Origin: a virus
DNA length: 42,181 nucleotides
IMG/VR virus record: IMGVR_UViG_3300025879_000039
Location: 1 to 42,181 of that record
Direction: 5' to 3' (one strand)
Both the position numbers and the translations under genes were made by a program. The notes under the pieces are model-generated. The model searched no databases, was not told the DNA's origin, and worked only from the letters and a program-made list of their open reading frames with translations. This document shows positions 1-6,918 of the stretch, one piece after another. Position 1 is the stretch's first letter. Each line of letters opens with the position of its first letter.

Positions 1-123
1 TCGCCATAAATATTGGTATTTGAAGTTCCAACTCAATGAAATATTCCTGGCTATTTTTTTATACCAAGGTTTGGCTTTTCGCTCTTCAGCCCATTGTTCG
101 AATATATCTAATTCTGGTTCCAT
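1..123 (-). CDS. Partial hypothetical protein, N-terminus only
   Basis: An ATG at 121-123 opens a frame that reads through to the window edge (41 codons, no stop), so the C-terminus lies outside. The visible part starts MEPELDIFEQWAEERKAKPW and is rich in Trp, Lys and Arg. No family is recognised. It is the most downstream gene of the minus-strand series in this window and follows the Nudix gene after about 45 nt. Confidence 0.5.
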   Translation of the reverse strand, partial: MEPELDIFEQWAEERKAKPWYKKIARNISLSWNFKYQYLWR

Positions 124-167
124 ATTATTTATATAAGGTTTATAGGTTTTGTTTAAATTTAAATAAT

Positions 168-617
168 TTAAATTAGTCCTTTATTTAGAAGTGTAGTTAT
201 AACTTGAGATTGTGATCTCATTATACGAGTCATGGCATCTCTATAGTTAAAAAATCCAGCAACATCAACCTCTTTTAGTTGTAATTGACCTTTAGGAACC
301 TCTAGACTTTTAAGTCCTACCTGTTTAAGGTCATCCAATTCAACTATGAAATAAGTTACAGTCTTATTATATTTATATTTTCTTGATGTAACAACAAATT
401 TATATTCAGTCTTATTAATTAATCTTTCCGGAACCTTGATTCCAGCCTCTTCGTATGTTTCTCTAATTGCAGCTTGAAGATTAGTTTCTCCGTCTTCTAA
501 GCCACCTTTAGGAATTCCATATGAATGTGAATCACTTCTCCCTGTAGTATGTAATAGGAGAACCTTTCGATCATATATTAGTACAAGTCCTGCTGAATAT
601 TGTTGTTTTAATTCCAT
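168..617 (-). CDS. Nudix hydrolase
   Basis: A 149-aa Nudix hydrolase. The Nudix box spans residues 38-60 and fits Gx5Ex7REUxEExGU exactly (GGLEDGE, then RETYEEAGI), so the metal-binding glutamates are present. Such enzymes cleave nucleoside diphosphates linked to another moiety, such as (d)NTPs, ADP-ribose, NAD-type compounds or capped RNA; the substrate cannot be read from the sequence. The stop-to-start junction with the upstream 617-949 gene is tight (about 1 nt), suggesting translational coupling. Phage Nudix proteins often clean nucleotide pools or act on RNA caps, but neither role is shown here. The family call is secure and the substrate open. Confidence 0.9.
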   Translation of the reverse strand: MELKQQYSAGLVLIYDRKVLLLHTTGRSDSHSYGIPKGGLEDGETNLQAAIRETYEEAGIKVPERLINKTEYKFVVTSRKYKYNKTVTYFIVELDDLKQVGLKSLEVPKGQLQLKEVDVAGFFNYRDAMTRIMRSQSQVITTLLNKGLI

Positions 618-949
618 TAAAATATATATCTAACTATTTTTAATCCTATTCTTTGTAGGATTGTAGGTTTATGTCCCCATAAAATACGATCATCAAGCTT
701 CATTTCCCAATCTTTTAATGGGCCTCCAATAAATAATATGTCGAAATTATCAACTTTGAATTTCTTGATGTCGGCGCCATTCGGCAATCTAAATTCAAAC
801 GCTAATAGAGAATATGAATTATAGTCCTTAACAATTTCAAGAAGCGTAAATCCCCAGCATCCATTTCCGTCGTGCAGGAATATATCTAATAGGTTAATTT
901 TAAAGTTCCATCTTCTGGTTTTCCAGGATATTTTTTGAAGTAGTCCCAT
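617..949 (-). CDS. Hypothetical protein, 110 aa
   Basis: A 110-aa basic, aromatic-rich protein with no family I recognise. It carries several Trp residues and a C-terminal KIVRYIF tail. Its stop abuts the start of the downstream Nudix gene, and its own start is 2 nt from the stop of the 952-1164 gene, so the three form one tight operon. The part around residues 8-20 (ISWKTRRWNFKINLL) loosely recalls the SLSWNFKYQYLWR stretch of the partial gene at 1-123, perhaps a shared small domain; that is only an impression. Confidence 0.6.
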   Translation of the reverse strand: MGLLQKISWKTRRWNFKINLLDIFLHDGNGCWGFTLLEIVKDYNSYSLLAFEFRLPNGADIKKFKVDNFDILFIGGPLKDWEMKLDDRILWGHKPTILQRIGLKIVRYIF

Positions 950-951
950 AA

Positions 952-1164
952 TTAAATTAATTTAAATTCCTTAGCTGCTAAAAGAATAGCATCATCATTT
1001 GTTAATTCTGGATTTTCTCTAATAAAATCCATAGCCCCATATAGTATTAATGACTTTAGGCCTCTATCGGCAGCTTTATAAAGAACTTGATTAACATTGG
1101 TTGGATCAAATTCAAAGGCGCCTCTTTCTTCTAATTCTAAATATTTGTCGTATGAGTTTCCCAT
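952..1164 (-). CDS. Hypothetical small acidic protein, 70 aa
   Basis: A 70-aa, mostly helical, acidic protein (NSYDKYLELEERGAFEFDP near the start) with no recognised family. It sits between two similar-sized unknown genes with gaps of 2 and 15 nt, fitting an operon of small early phage proteins. The start ATG at 1162-1164 follows an AT-rich leader without a strong Shine-Dalgarno sequence, as is usual in this window and in Bacteroidetes. Confidence 0.6.
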   Translation of the reverse strand: MGNSYDKYLELEERGAFEFDPTNVNQVLYKAADRGLKSLILYGAMDFIRENPELTNDDAILLAAKEFKLI

Positions 1165-1179
1165 TATGTTTGTCTTTAA

Positions 1180-1440
1180 TTAGATAACTTGTTTTGAAAG
1201 ATTAATGATTAATTCCTCTTGTTCTTGGGTCATTTTAAATCTCTTTCCTACAAGATTCATTAAGGCTCCGTCAAATTCAGCGTCCTGAAATGATTGGTGT
1301 TCTTCAGAAGTTGCTACATTCTGTGGCAACCAATCTGAGTCCTTTAACCATTGAATAACTTCCTGAATTTCAGAACTACTGCAATCATCTAAAAATTCAT
1401 CAACTTCAATATCTAAATCCTCTGTGTAAAATGTTGGCAT
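1180..1440 (-). CDS. Hypothetical acidic protein, 86 aa
   Basis: An 86-aa acidic protein starting MPTFYTEDLDIEVDEFLDDC. The middle contains QEVIQWLKDSDWLP and the C-terminus a helix with QEQEELIINLSKQ. Small proteins of this make-up (IDVDEFLxxCSxxEIxELIxWL) are, from memory, common in Bacteroidetes and their phages, but no function is known to me. It lies in the operon-like series 1725-168. Confidence 0.6.
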   Translation of the reverse strand: MPTFYTEDLDIEVDEFLDDCSSSEIQEVIQWLKDSDWLPQNVATSEEHQSFQDAEFDGALMNLVGKRFKMTQEQEELIINLSKQVI

Positions 1441-1494
1441 AATTATTTTGTTTTAGTTGTTAGATTATTCCACTCTTCGTTCCAAAAGATGAAA

Positions 1495-1725
1495 TTAGGG
1501 TTGTTCTTCATGTTTCTGATAGTTATATACACCTTTAATAGTTTTGTTTAAAGCAGAACCAATAGATTCAGAATTAATTAGTGCTAAATAATCTTCTAGT
1601 ATTACCTCAAAATATGTATACGTTGCTCCATGATTAAATGTAACCATTAGGGTTTTCGTATCTGAATCATAATGTAACGATTCTACGGTTGAAGATTTTA
1701 CAAATGTTGTTTGTGATTTAATCAT
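1495..1725 (-). CDS. KTSC domain protein
   Basis: A 76-aa protein that matches the KTSC domain: SSTVESLHYDSDTKTLMV, then TFNHGATYTYFEV and, near the C-terminus, SIGSALNKTIKGVYNY. KTSC is a small fold named for a conserved Lys-Thr-Ser-Cys-type tail and found in phage and lysyl-tRNA-synthetase-associated proteins; its function is not established. The domain fills the protein. It stands 54 nt upstream of the 1180-1440 gene in the same direction. Confidence 0.75.
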   Translation of the reverse strand: MIKSQTTFVKSSTVESLHYDSDTKTLMVTFNHGATYTYFEVILEDYLALINSESIGSALNKTIKGVYNYQKHEEQP

Positions 1726-1795
1726 TGTCTTTTATTTTATATTTTTACTTACTATAACCTATAGATCTTTTTGGGTTGATTTTTTGTCTTCATTT

Positions 1796-1966
1796 TTATC
1801 CTAAAATTAAGCTATGCAGTGCCGAAAAGGCTATGATTGTAAATAACCCTATAGCTGCTATTAAAAAAATCTTAGCACTATTTTCATATTGCTTTGGAGA
1901 TCTTCCTTGAAGATTGTTATCATCTTTTCTTAGATACTCTTCTCCTTCGTTAAAATAATGTTTCAT
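1796..1966 (-). CDS. Small membrane protein, 56 aa
   Basis: A 56-codon frame from ATG 1964-1966 to TAA 1796-1798. The N-terminal half is charged (MKHYFNEGEEYLRKDDNN) and residues 34-53 form one hydrophobic helix (IFLIAAIGLFTIIAFSAL), giving a tail-anchored topology. The codon pattern and the charged-then-hydrophobic layout argue for a real gene. Function unknown; tail-anchored small proteins in early phage regions sometimes act at the host membrane, but nothing here shows that. Confidence 0.6.
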   Translation of the reverse strand: MKHYFNEGEEYLRKDDNNLQGRSPKQYENSAKIFLIAAIGLFTIIAFSALHSLILG

Positions 1967-1999
1967 GTCCTTATATTTCTTTTTATAATCTTAATAACA

Positions 2000-2200
2000 T
2001 TATGTGTAATTGTTAAATGATTTTTTCATTTGCTTAATTTGTTCTTGTATCTTACCACATCTATATTGGTCTTTCTTATCAATCCATATTCTACCTGTTC
2101 CCCATCTATTATTCCAAGATGTTTGTATTTTTCTAGTACATTTTTCATATTTACCACAACTACATCTTAACATCTCTGTTTCTTTATTTTTATCACTCAC
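2000..2200 (-). CDS. Cys-containing small protein, 66 aa, GTG start
   Basis: A 66-aa basic protein with a GTG start. The GTGA junction overlaps the stop of the upstream 54-aa frame by 4 nt, the classic sign of translational coupling, and this decides the start. Near the N-terminus it has CSCGKYEKC and a later single Cys (YRCGK), a possible metal knuckle. The C-terminus is Lys/Gln-rich. Function unknown. Confidence 0.6.
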   Translation of the reverse strand: MSDKNKETEMLRCSCGKYEKCTRKIQTSWNNRWGTGRIWIDKKDQYRCGKIQEQIKQMKKSFNNYT

Positions 2201-2361
2201 CTCTCTTTGGTGTTAAAGGTTTTATTATAACAATTTAAACATTGGATTGTTCCTGCCTCTATCCTGATTTCAGTTACATATACTTTTTCTTTAGTAAATC
2301 CACAAGTATCACAATAGTTATGTGTACATATTTTTTTAATAAAGTTAAATAACTTTTTCAT
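2197..2361 (-). CDS. Zinc-ribbon-like small protein, 54 aa
   Basis: ATG 2359-2361 to TGA 2197-2199. The 54 aa contain C-x4-C-x2-C (CTHNYCDTC) and, about 24 residues on, C-x2-C (CLNC), the spacing of a small zinc ribbon. The N-terminus is basic (MKKLFNFIKK). It overlaps the next gene by GTGA, so the two are probably translated together. A nucleic-acid-binding role is plausible for a zinc ribbon but is inferred only. Confidence 0.6.
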   Translation of the reverse strand: MKKLFNFIKKICTHNYCDTCGFTKEKVYVTEIRIEAGTIQCLNCYNKTFNTKER

Positions 2362-2401
2362 CTCTTTTTTGTTTTAATATTTTTCGTTTGTTATCTTGGT
2401 G

Positions 2402-2527
2402 TTATGCACCATAAATCACAACCTTATTAAATTTTAATCCACCCCAATACCTAATTATTACCGCTTTGTTATTGTAGCAAAATTCTACACTTGGGTACTT
2501 GTTTTTTAAATCAAAGTTTATTTTCAT
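2402..2527 (-). CDS. Hypothetical peptide, 41 aa
   Basis: A 41-codon frame, ATG 2525-2527 to TAA 2402-2404, with a beta-rich look (VEFCYNNKAVIIRYWGGLKF). The composition is protein-like and not low complexity, and it fills an otherwise empty stretch in line with its neighbours. No family recognised; at this size the call is tentative. Confidence 0.4.
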   Translation of the reverse strand: MKINFDLKNKYPSVEFCYNNKAVIIRYWGGLKFNKVVIYGA

Positions 2528-2582
2528 ATCATTTTAAAAGTATATAACAACGTATAACAGTTATTATAAATAATTAAAATTA

Positions 2583-2660
2583 TTACCTTACCCTTTCAAT
2601 AACAGCATCTAATATTAAAACAAACACTAATATTAAATACAGTATTATTATAATTTCCAT
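2583..2660 (-). CDS. Possible membrane micropeptide, 25 aa
   Basis: ATG 2658-2660 to TAA 2583-2585. It encodes one hydrophobic helix (EIIIILYLILVFVLILD) followed by a short charged tail (VIERVR), which is how real phage membrane micropeptides look. AT-rich DNA gives hydrophobic codons by chance, so this remains uncertain. Confidence 0.3.
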   Translation of the reverse strand: MEIIIILYLILVFVLILDAVIERVR

Positions 2661-2676
2661 AATTTTATTATTTGTT

Positions 2677-2835
2677 TTAATCCCACAAAAAAGGGTTTTG
2701 TGCTTTTTCAAATATACCAACAAAACCATACATTATTAATCCGATAATAAATATACAGATAAGAACTATATAAGCTAAAGGGTTGTAAGGGTTAAATCTG
2801 TAAGCATCAAAATATCCTTTACCAAGTCTTTCCAA
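2677..2835 (-). CDS. Small membrane protein, 52 aa, probable TTG start
   Basis: A frame ending at TAA 2677-2679 encodes GYFDAYRFNPYNPLAYIVLI followed by more hydrophobic residues and a polar tail (FEKAQNPFLWD), so there is one membrane helix with flanking aromatic residues. The only plausible start after the in-frame TAG is TTG at 2833-2835, just beyond the stop of the upstream 42-aa gene. The clear protein pattern supports coding; the exact start is uncertain. Confidence 0.5.
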   Translation of the reverse strand: MERLGKGYFDAYRFNPYNPLAYIVLICIFIIGLIMYGFVGIFEKAQNPFLWD

Positions 2836-2843
2836 ACCGTTTT

Positions 2844-2972
2844 TTACTCTTTTTGCCTAAGTAGTTCAGAAGCTTTTTGTATGTCATTATCGTAGGTTAA
2901 CATATTCCAAACTAACCACTCACCTTTTTGGGTTCTAAAATCTGGTTCTTTATTTACTTTATTTTGTTCCAT
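2844..2972 (-). CDS. Hypothetical peptide, 42 aa
   Basis: ATG 2970-2972 to TAA 2844-2846. It encodes a hydrophilic peptide with KGEWLVWNMLTYDNDIQKAS and a charged C-terminal helix. It lies between the 127-aa coiled-coil gene and the small membrane gene, same strand, with short gaps. No family is recognised. Confidence 0.45.
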   Translation of the reverse strand: MEQNKVNKEPDFRTQKGEWLVWNMLTYDNDIQKASELLRQKE

Positions 2973-3010
2973 AATTAAATTTTTATTATTTATACAACCA
3001 CATTAAAACG

Positions 3011-3394
3011 TTAGCAAACATTATTCAAATAATCACAGTACATTTTTGCCTGTTCTTCGCTATGCATAAAGAAAACTACTTCTAAACCTTTGCCATCGAG
3101 TACTGCCTTACCTTGTTTTCTACCAACCCTAAAAGGCGGTGTATATTTGTTAGCATCATAACGTTTCACAACATCGGTTATAGTTAATTTCTTTTCAAGT
3201 GCTTCTATATAGCCTTTTAATTTATTGCTTTCGTTTTCAAGTTCTCTAACCTTACTTATAACTGAATTTAATTGCTCTTTATGATATATTTTTGCATAAG
3301 CCTTTATATCTGCTTTGTGGCATCTAAAAAAATGTTTGTCATCACTATCAACTAGGCTCATTATTTTATCTAAAAACTTTTCACTTTCTGTCAT
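3011..3394 (-). CDS. Coiled-coil hypothetical protein, 127 aa
   Basis: A 127-aa protein with a helical N-terminus, a central coiled coil at about residues 46-72 (KVRELENESNKLKGYIEALE) and a C-terminal alpha/beta part ending YCDYLNNVC. The coiled-coil segment is nearly identical, in protein and DNA, to one in the 8449-8694 gene, while the rest differs. Its start ATG overlaps the stop of the upstream 3391-3696 gene (ATGA). Function unknown. Confidence 0.6.
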   Translation of the reverse strand: MTESEKFLDKIMSLVDSDDKHFFRCHKADIKAYAKIYHKEQLNSVISKVRELENESNKLKGYIEALEKKLTITDVVKRYDANKYTPPFRVGRKQGKAVLDGKGLEVVFFMHSEEQAKMYCDYLNNVC

Positions 3395-3696
3395 ATTTTA
3401 AATAATTCGTAGTTGCTATTCTCTGTTTTAAACTTTACATAATCATCTCTATGCTCTACAATCTCTGTTACTGTTGTAGTCTGCCAAGTAAAGAAATCAT
3501 TGAATGGAGACATAATTAATGAACGACCTACGGCTGGTTCTTCAAAATTATCTTTGAATGTACCATCCTCATTCCACTCTAACCATAATACTCTAGCTGA
3601 TTCTTTTACTAGTTTATCTCTTTCTCGAATTAACCTATATTCAGGTTCTTCTGTATCTAAATTTAATAGTAGTTTAGGTTGTGCTCCTGGTATCAT
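3391..3696 (-). CDS. Hypothetical protein, 101 aa
   Basis: A 101-aa acidic protein (MIPGAQPKLLLNLDTEEPEY). The second half (SPFNDFFTWQTTTVTEI, then FKTENSNYELFKI) looks like a small all-beta domain. It overlaps the downstream coiled-coil gene by 4 nt (ATGA) and follows the 3698-3997 gene with a 1-nt gap, so it belongs to a tight operon. No family is recognised. Confidence 0.6.
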   Translation of the reverse strand: MIPGAQPKLLLNLDTEEPEYRLIRERDKLVKESARVLWLEWNEDGTFKDNFEEPAVGRSLIMSPFNDFFTWQTTTVTEIVEHRDDYVKFKTENSNYELFKI

Positions 3697-3697
3697 T

Positions 3698-3997
3698 CTA
3701 ATTAAAATGTTTAAGGTGATTCAATCCTGCTAACATACAATCTAATTCATCTGTATGAATTGATATTCTTTTATCTTCCCAATCCCCTGTTTTAGTATTT
3801 GTCTGTGTTTCAAAAGATATATCAAAACCTTCTCCATTTGCCCAAGCTGTAACAGTACAATAAGATTTAGCTAATCCATCTATTTCATAGGTTACGCTTT
3901 TGCTTTTACCAAATAATTTTGGACGGTAGTAATCTTCTTTAATAGCCTCTTGTTTGTTTTTATTAAACCACCTACCTACTTTTTTTAATAATTTCAT
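3698..3997 (-). CDS. Hypothetical protein, 99 aa
   Basis: A 99-aa protein with a basic amphipathic N-terminus (MKLLKKVGRWFNKNKQEAIK) and a beta-rich body (SVTYEIDGLAKSYCTVTAWA, then GFDISFETQTNTKTGDWEDK). It may be a small bacteriophage beta-sandwich, but I do not recognise a family. Its start overlaps the stop of the 3994-4221 gene by 4 nt, indicating coupled translation. Confidence 0.6.
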   Translation of the reverse strand: MKLLKKVGRWFNKNKQEAIKEDYYRPKLFGKSKSVTYEIDGLAKSYCTVTAWANGEGFDISFETQTNTKTGDWEDKRISIHTDELDCMLAGLNHLKHFN

Positions 3998-4221
3998 ACA
4001 TCTAAATCTAAGTTGTTATCAATTAGTAATTCATTTAATTTATGTCTACACTCCTCAAATGCATCATAAACTTCTTGTGACCTTTCATCTGGGAAATACT
4101 TAACCTGTCCTCTTAACCATTGTTTCATGCCCCATAATGTACTAAACATTTTAGATGCATCACTGGCCATTTGGTATTCGGTTTGATCTTCCGGTAAATT
4201 AAATTCTAGTATTGCTTTCAC
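3994..4221 (-). CDS. Hypothetical helical protein, 75 aa
   Basis: A 75-aa mostly helical protein. The start (MKAILEFNLPEDQTEYQMAS) and the rest (SKMFSTLWGMKQWLRGQVKY) follow a pattern often seen in phage genes annotated only as hypothetical (MKAxLEFNLPEDxxEF). It is the first gene of the overlapping set 4221-3011. The leader repeats a 16-nt sequence also found before the zinc-ribbon gene (sense ACACCAAAGAGA at about 4223-4238 and 2205-2220). Confidence 0.6.
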   Translation of the reverse strand: MKAILEFNLPEDQTEYQMASDASKMFSTLWGMKQWLRGQVKYFPDERSQEVYDAFEECRHKLNELLIDNNLDLDV

Positions 4222-4284
4222 ATCTCTTTGGTGTTAAAGTTTAAAAATAAGTCTACTACATGTTTTATTCTATAAAAGAATCTT

Positions 4285-4575
4285 TTAATTCTTTAATATT
4301 ATATCCCAATAGCATATTTTTGTTTCATACCTTCTCAGTTTAATAATATAACAATCTTCAAATTCTACTTGTTTGTTTTTTAAAAAATTATTTTGGTGTC
4401 ATATTTCTAATATATTTCCGTTACTTGTTAATTTACCAAATTTTCCATCAGTAACCACAGAACCGTTTGAGAATATAGTATCTAAACCATAGACCTTTCT
4501 AATACCTGCATTTATTATATCTTCATTGTTATGGATATGACCGAACATCATAAATTTGGGTTTAACTATTTTTCA
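4285..4575 (-). pseudogene. C-terminal remnant of the phosphoesterase gene
   Basis: The stretch 4399-4575 is a diverged copy of the 3' end of the phosphoesterase gene at 5208-5891. It still encodes MMFGHIHNNED, then YGLDTIFSNGSVVTD, and ends at a TGA (4399-4401) about two codons early; the same frame then stays open to TAA 4285-4287. The first two thirds of the gene, with most metal ligands, are absent, so it cannot be an active enzyme. The homology begins at the stop codon of the 4577-4906 gene, where the two copies share ATGAATAAAT, a likely recombination joint. A 50-aa peptide from ATG 4549-4551 could still be made. Confidence 0.75.
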
Positions 4576-4576
4576 T

Positions 4577-4906
4577 TTATTCATCTTTATTTATAAAATA
4601 TATGTTATCTTTCTTCATATTGTATGATATTCCATTCTCGGAAGTAATCATTATTTCAAAACTCCAACCAGACCATTTAAAATCAGGTGTTAGTTCAATT
4701 TCATCCTCTTCAGTTATTTGTATTTTAGAGGTTCTTTTACTTAAACCTACTAACATTTTTCGATTAGTTTCTTTATCAGCATTAAATTGATGTGTGATAG
4801 AAACTCCTTTAACAGTTCCTTTTACTTCACCACCATATTTGCTTTTGTAAACGAAATCTAAACCTACCAGGTCTTTTTGTAAACCCTTTAATATATTTTC
4901 AAACAT
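4577..4906 (-). CDS. Hypothetical protein, 109 aa
   Basis: A 109-aa alpha/beta protein (LVGLDFVYKSKYGGEVKGTV near residue 14) with no recognised family. Together with the 4921-5202 gene it lies between the complete phosphoesterase gene and its duplicated 3' fragment, so the pair may have come in as a cassette. Its stop codon lies at the edge of the duplicated sequence. Confidence 0.6.
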   Translation of the reverse strand: MFENILKGLQKDLVGLDFVYKSKYGGEVKGTVKGVSITHQFNADKETNRKMLVGLSKRTSKIQITEEDEIELTPDFKWSGWSFEIMITSENGISYNMKKDNIYFINKDE

Positions 4907-4920
4907 ACTAACTTTTTATT

Positions 4921-5202
4921 TTAATCGTTTTTACAACTTATTAGAGCTACTTCTGTTTCTCTACTCTTTTCTCTTGGTAGTTCAGGACATAGTACATCTT
5001 TAATGAAAGATTTTGCTTCTTCTATTGTTTCAAATTTTGTTCTAACTTTATAACAATCACCCCAAATCCATTCTTCATGTTTAATATCCTTCCAATAGGA
5101 CCACCATAAGAACCTCTTCCATTCTTGGATGTAATAGTGTTCATTTGTTACTTTACCCTCTTCATTAAAGTATTCGTAGTGTTTGATTCTAAAATCTGAC
5201 AT
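4921..5202 (-). CDS. Hypothetical Trp-rich protein, 93 aa
   Basis: A 93-aa protein rich in Trp and Tyr (YYIQEWKRFLWWSYWKDIKH) with a predicted helix near the C-terminus (TIEEAKSFIKDVLC). Proteins of the form KRFLWWxYW...F.T.EEAxxFI are, from memory, frequent in phages of Bacteroidetes and unassigned. It sits 5 nt downstream of the phosphoesterase gene. Confidence 0.6.
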   Translation of the reverse strand: MSDFRIKHYEYFNEEGKVTNEHYYIQEWKRFLWWSYWKDIKHEEWIWGDCYKVRTKFETIEEAKSFIKDVLCPELPREKSRETEVALISCKND

Positions 5203-5207
5203 GTTTT

Positions 5208-5891
5208 TTATTGTATTAATTCAAATATATTCCCGTTACTTGTTACTTTACCAAATTTTCTATCAGTTACTACTGAACCATTAGAGAATGTTGTATCTAA
5301 ACCATAGACCTTTCTAATACCTGCATTTACTATATCTTCATTGTTATGGATATGACCGAACATCATAAATTTAGGTTTAACTATTTTTAATTTATTCATT
5401 AATGACTTATCACCACAAAACTCTAATTTACCATTTCTATCATAAGATAGATCTAAAACACCCTTTGGTGGTCCGTGTACTACAACTATATCACTATCAT
5501 CTGGTATTGCACTATCCCATACTCTATCTAATTTATGTCTAGCTTTCATAAAAGCCCAGTTACCAAACATTGGTGTATATGGTGAACCAAATATTTTTAA
5601 TCCTTCTATCTCAACAGATGTGTTTTCAAGGTAATGAATACCATTTTTACTAAAATCCTCTTTAGTTACTAAACCTTTTTCGATAGAGGTATCGTGGTTA
5701 CCTGCTATAAATACTTTATGTTTAATAGGTAAATTACTATACCAATCTATAAATGCTCTTACCTCTGGTTCGTTATTATATGGGTCTCTTGGGTTACTGC
5801 AATCACCTGAGAATATAACTAGGTCTACTCCTTGGGGTATTTCTAATAATTTGTGAAATGTGTGTGTATCACTTATATGCCAAATTTTCAT
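5208..5891 (-). CDS. Calcineurin-like metallophosphoesterase
   Basis: A 227-aa dinuclear-metal phosphoesterase with all signature motifs in order: SDTH (7-10), SGD (28-30), GNHD (64-67), a VHGPP motif near 139 and FGHIHN near 180. The family hydrolyses phosphomono- or diesters, including nucleotides and nucleic-acid ends; this compact single-domain form resembles YfcE/MPPED-type enzymes. The substrate is not known. It lies 1 nt after the 5893-6288 gene. A diverged copy of its last about 58 codons is found 0.8 kb downstream. Confidence 0.9.
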   Translation of the reverse strand: MKIWHISDTHTFHKLLEIPQGVDLVIFSGDCSNPRDPYNNEPEVRAFIDWYSNLPIKHKVFIAGNHDTSIEKGLVTKEDFSKNGIHYLENTSVEIEGLKIFGSPYTPMFGNWAFMKARHKLDRVWDSAIPDDSDIVVVHGPPKGVLDLSYDRNGKLEFCGDKSLMNKLKIVKPKFMMFGHIHNNEDIVNAGIRKVYGLDTTFSNGSVVTDRKFGKVTSNGNIFELIQ

Positions 5892-5892
5892 C

Positions 5893-6288
5893 TTAAATTA
5901 ATTTTAGGGCTTCTTGTAATCCTTTTTCTAAAGCTTCTTCGTATGTTTTAAAATTTGACCAACCCATACTTCTCATAGTTAAAGAGGAACTATAGGTGTT
6001 AGTCTCATTCATATAAACTACTTTTATGTGTTCTTTATGTTTTTCTCGTAACCATTTTTGAAGTAAGGATTGTGACGTTGCAGGGTATATTATATGTTTA
6101 ACTTTTGCTTTTTCTCTACCGTATTTTATAACATCTTTAATGAAGTCTATACAATCCCCGTTTAATTCACCCTTGGTATTATAATAGTTTCTCCGAGTTG
6201 ATGAAAACGAAATCCCCACTACCTCACGTGTATATCCTTTTTCATAAGCTAATTTAGCAGTTTCAAATGTTATTAACTCTTCTTTCAT
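5893..6288 (-). CDS. Conserved phage hypothetical protein, 131 aa
   Basis: A 131-aa protein with the pattern ITFETAKLAYEKGY, SQSLLQKWLREKHKEHIKV and a C-terminal YEEALEKGLQEALKLI. I recall this combination as a widespread uncharacterised family in phages and prophages of Bacteroidetes. No catalytic motif is visible. Its start overlaps the stop of the 6285-6854 gene by 4 nt, so the two are translationally coupled. Confidence 0.75.
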   Translation of the reverse strand: MKEELITFETAKLAYEKGYTREVVGISFSSTRRNYYNTKGELNGDCIDFIKDVIKYGREKAKVKHIIYPATSQSLLQKWLREKHKEHIKVVYMNETNTYSSSLTMRSMGWSNFKTYEEALEKGLQEALKLI

Positions 6289-6854
6289 AACTCTACTTTT
6301 ATTTTATCACTATCTTTACAATGTAAATGTACGGAAGAATCTACGGTAATACTACTTCTTTTTGGGTTTTTCTTCCAAAATTCATGTCTAATTACTTGAA
6401 TTAAATCAAACGCTTCTCTACAAGAATCATCTACATTTGGATTATGGATTCCCCAACCTCCATTCCTACCAATTGAGTTATCGTTGTATAACATATTTCT
6501 TGGTTGAACTAACATATTATCTACAGCATCTCTAACTGCATGATATCTAGTATAGTCTGTTGAATAATTTATTTTACCTATATCAGTCCATTTTTTTATT
6601 TCATCACCATTACCCCAACTACCCTTGGTTTTAATCCATTTACCTTTGGGGTCAATTTCAACAACTTCACCTCGCATTGTTTTATCACCAACTTTAAAAG
6701 GTCCACTACCTAAAGCAAATTCTTTATGTAAATGTTTTTCAAATGTTGGATGGTCTTTAATAACCCCAAATTGACCTATACCAACTCTACTATAAAAATC
6801 TAATGCTTGTTGGATTAATCTTAATTGATCTTCTGTTACTGTTAATGTTGCCAT
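6285..6854 (-). CDS. Conserved phage hypothetical protein, 189 aa
   Basis: A 189-aa protein starting with a helical segment (LRLIQQALDFYSRVGIGQFG) followed by a beta-rich insert with repeated Gly/Lys/Trp and a helical C-terminal half containing HAVRDAVDNML and FDLIQVIRHEFW. I recall this as a recurrent but uncharacterised protein in phages of Bacteroidetes and Firmicutes. It is the first gene after a TTG-N20-TATATTTA-type promoter, so the run 6854-1 may be one early transcript. Confidence 0.7.
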   Translation of the reverse strand: MATLTVTEDQLRLIQQALDFYSRVGIGQFGVIKDHPTFEKHLHKEFALGSGPFKVGDKTMRGEVVEIDPKGKWIKTKGSWGNGDEIKKWTDIGKINYSTDYTRYHAVRDAVDNMLVQPRNMLYNDNSIGRNGGWGIHNPNVDDSCREAFDLIQVIRHEFWKKNPKRSSITVDSSVHLHCKDSDKIKVEL

Positions 6855-6884
6855 AACCTTTATTTTTTTATTTATTTCTATACC

Positions 6885-6915
6885 TAAATATACGAAATGT
6901 TATTCAGGTATCCTA
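6885..6915 (-). promoter_or_regulatory. Predicted promoter, TATATTTA element
   Basis: On the minus strand TATATTTA (6892-6885), preceded by CG, matches the shared -7 element of this phage. The upstream box at the conserved distance is TAG instead of TTG (6915-6913), so it may be weaker. It lies 31 nt before the start of the 6285-6854 gene. Confidence 0.6.
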
Positions 6916-6918
6916 ATT

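Noticed and set aside
2561-2572. Late-type motif (sense TATTTATAATAA) before the 41-aa early gene
   Set aside because: It is 34 nt from the ATG rather than 12-17 and in a very AT-rich stretch; one such match is expected by chance.
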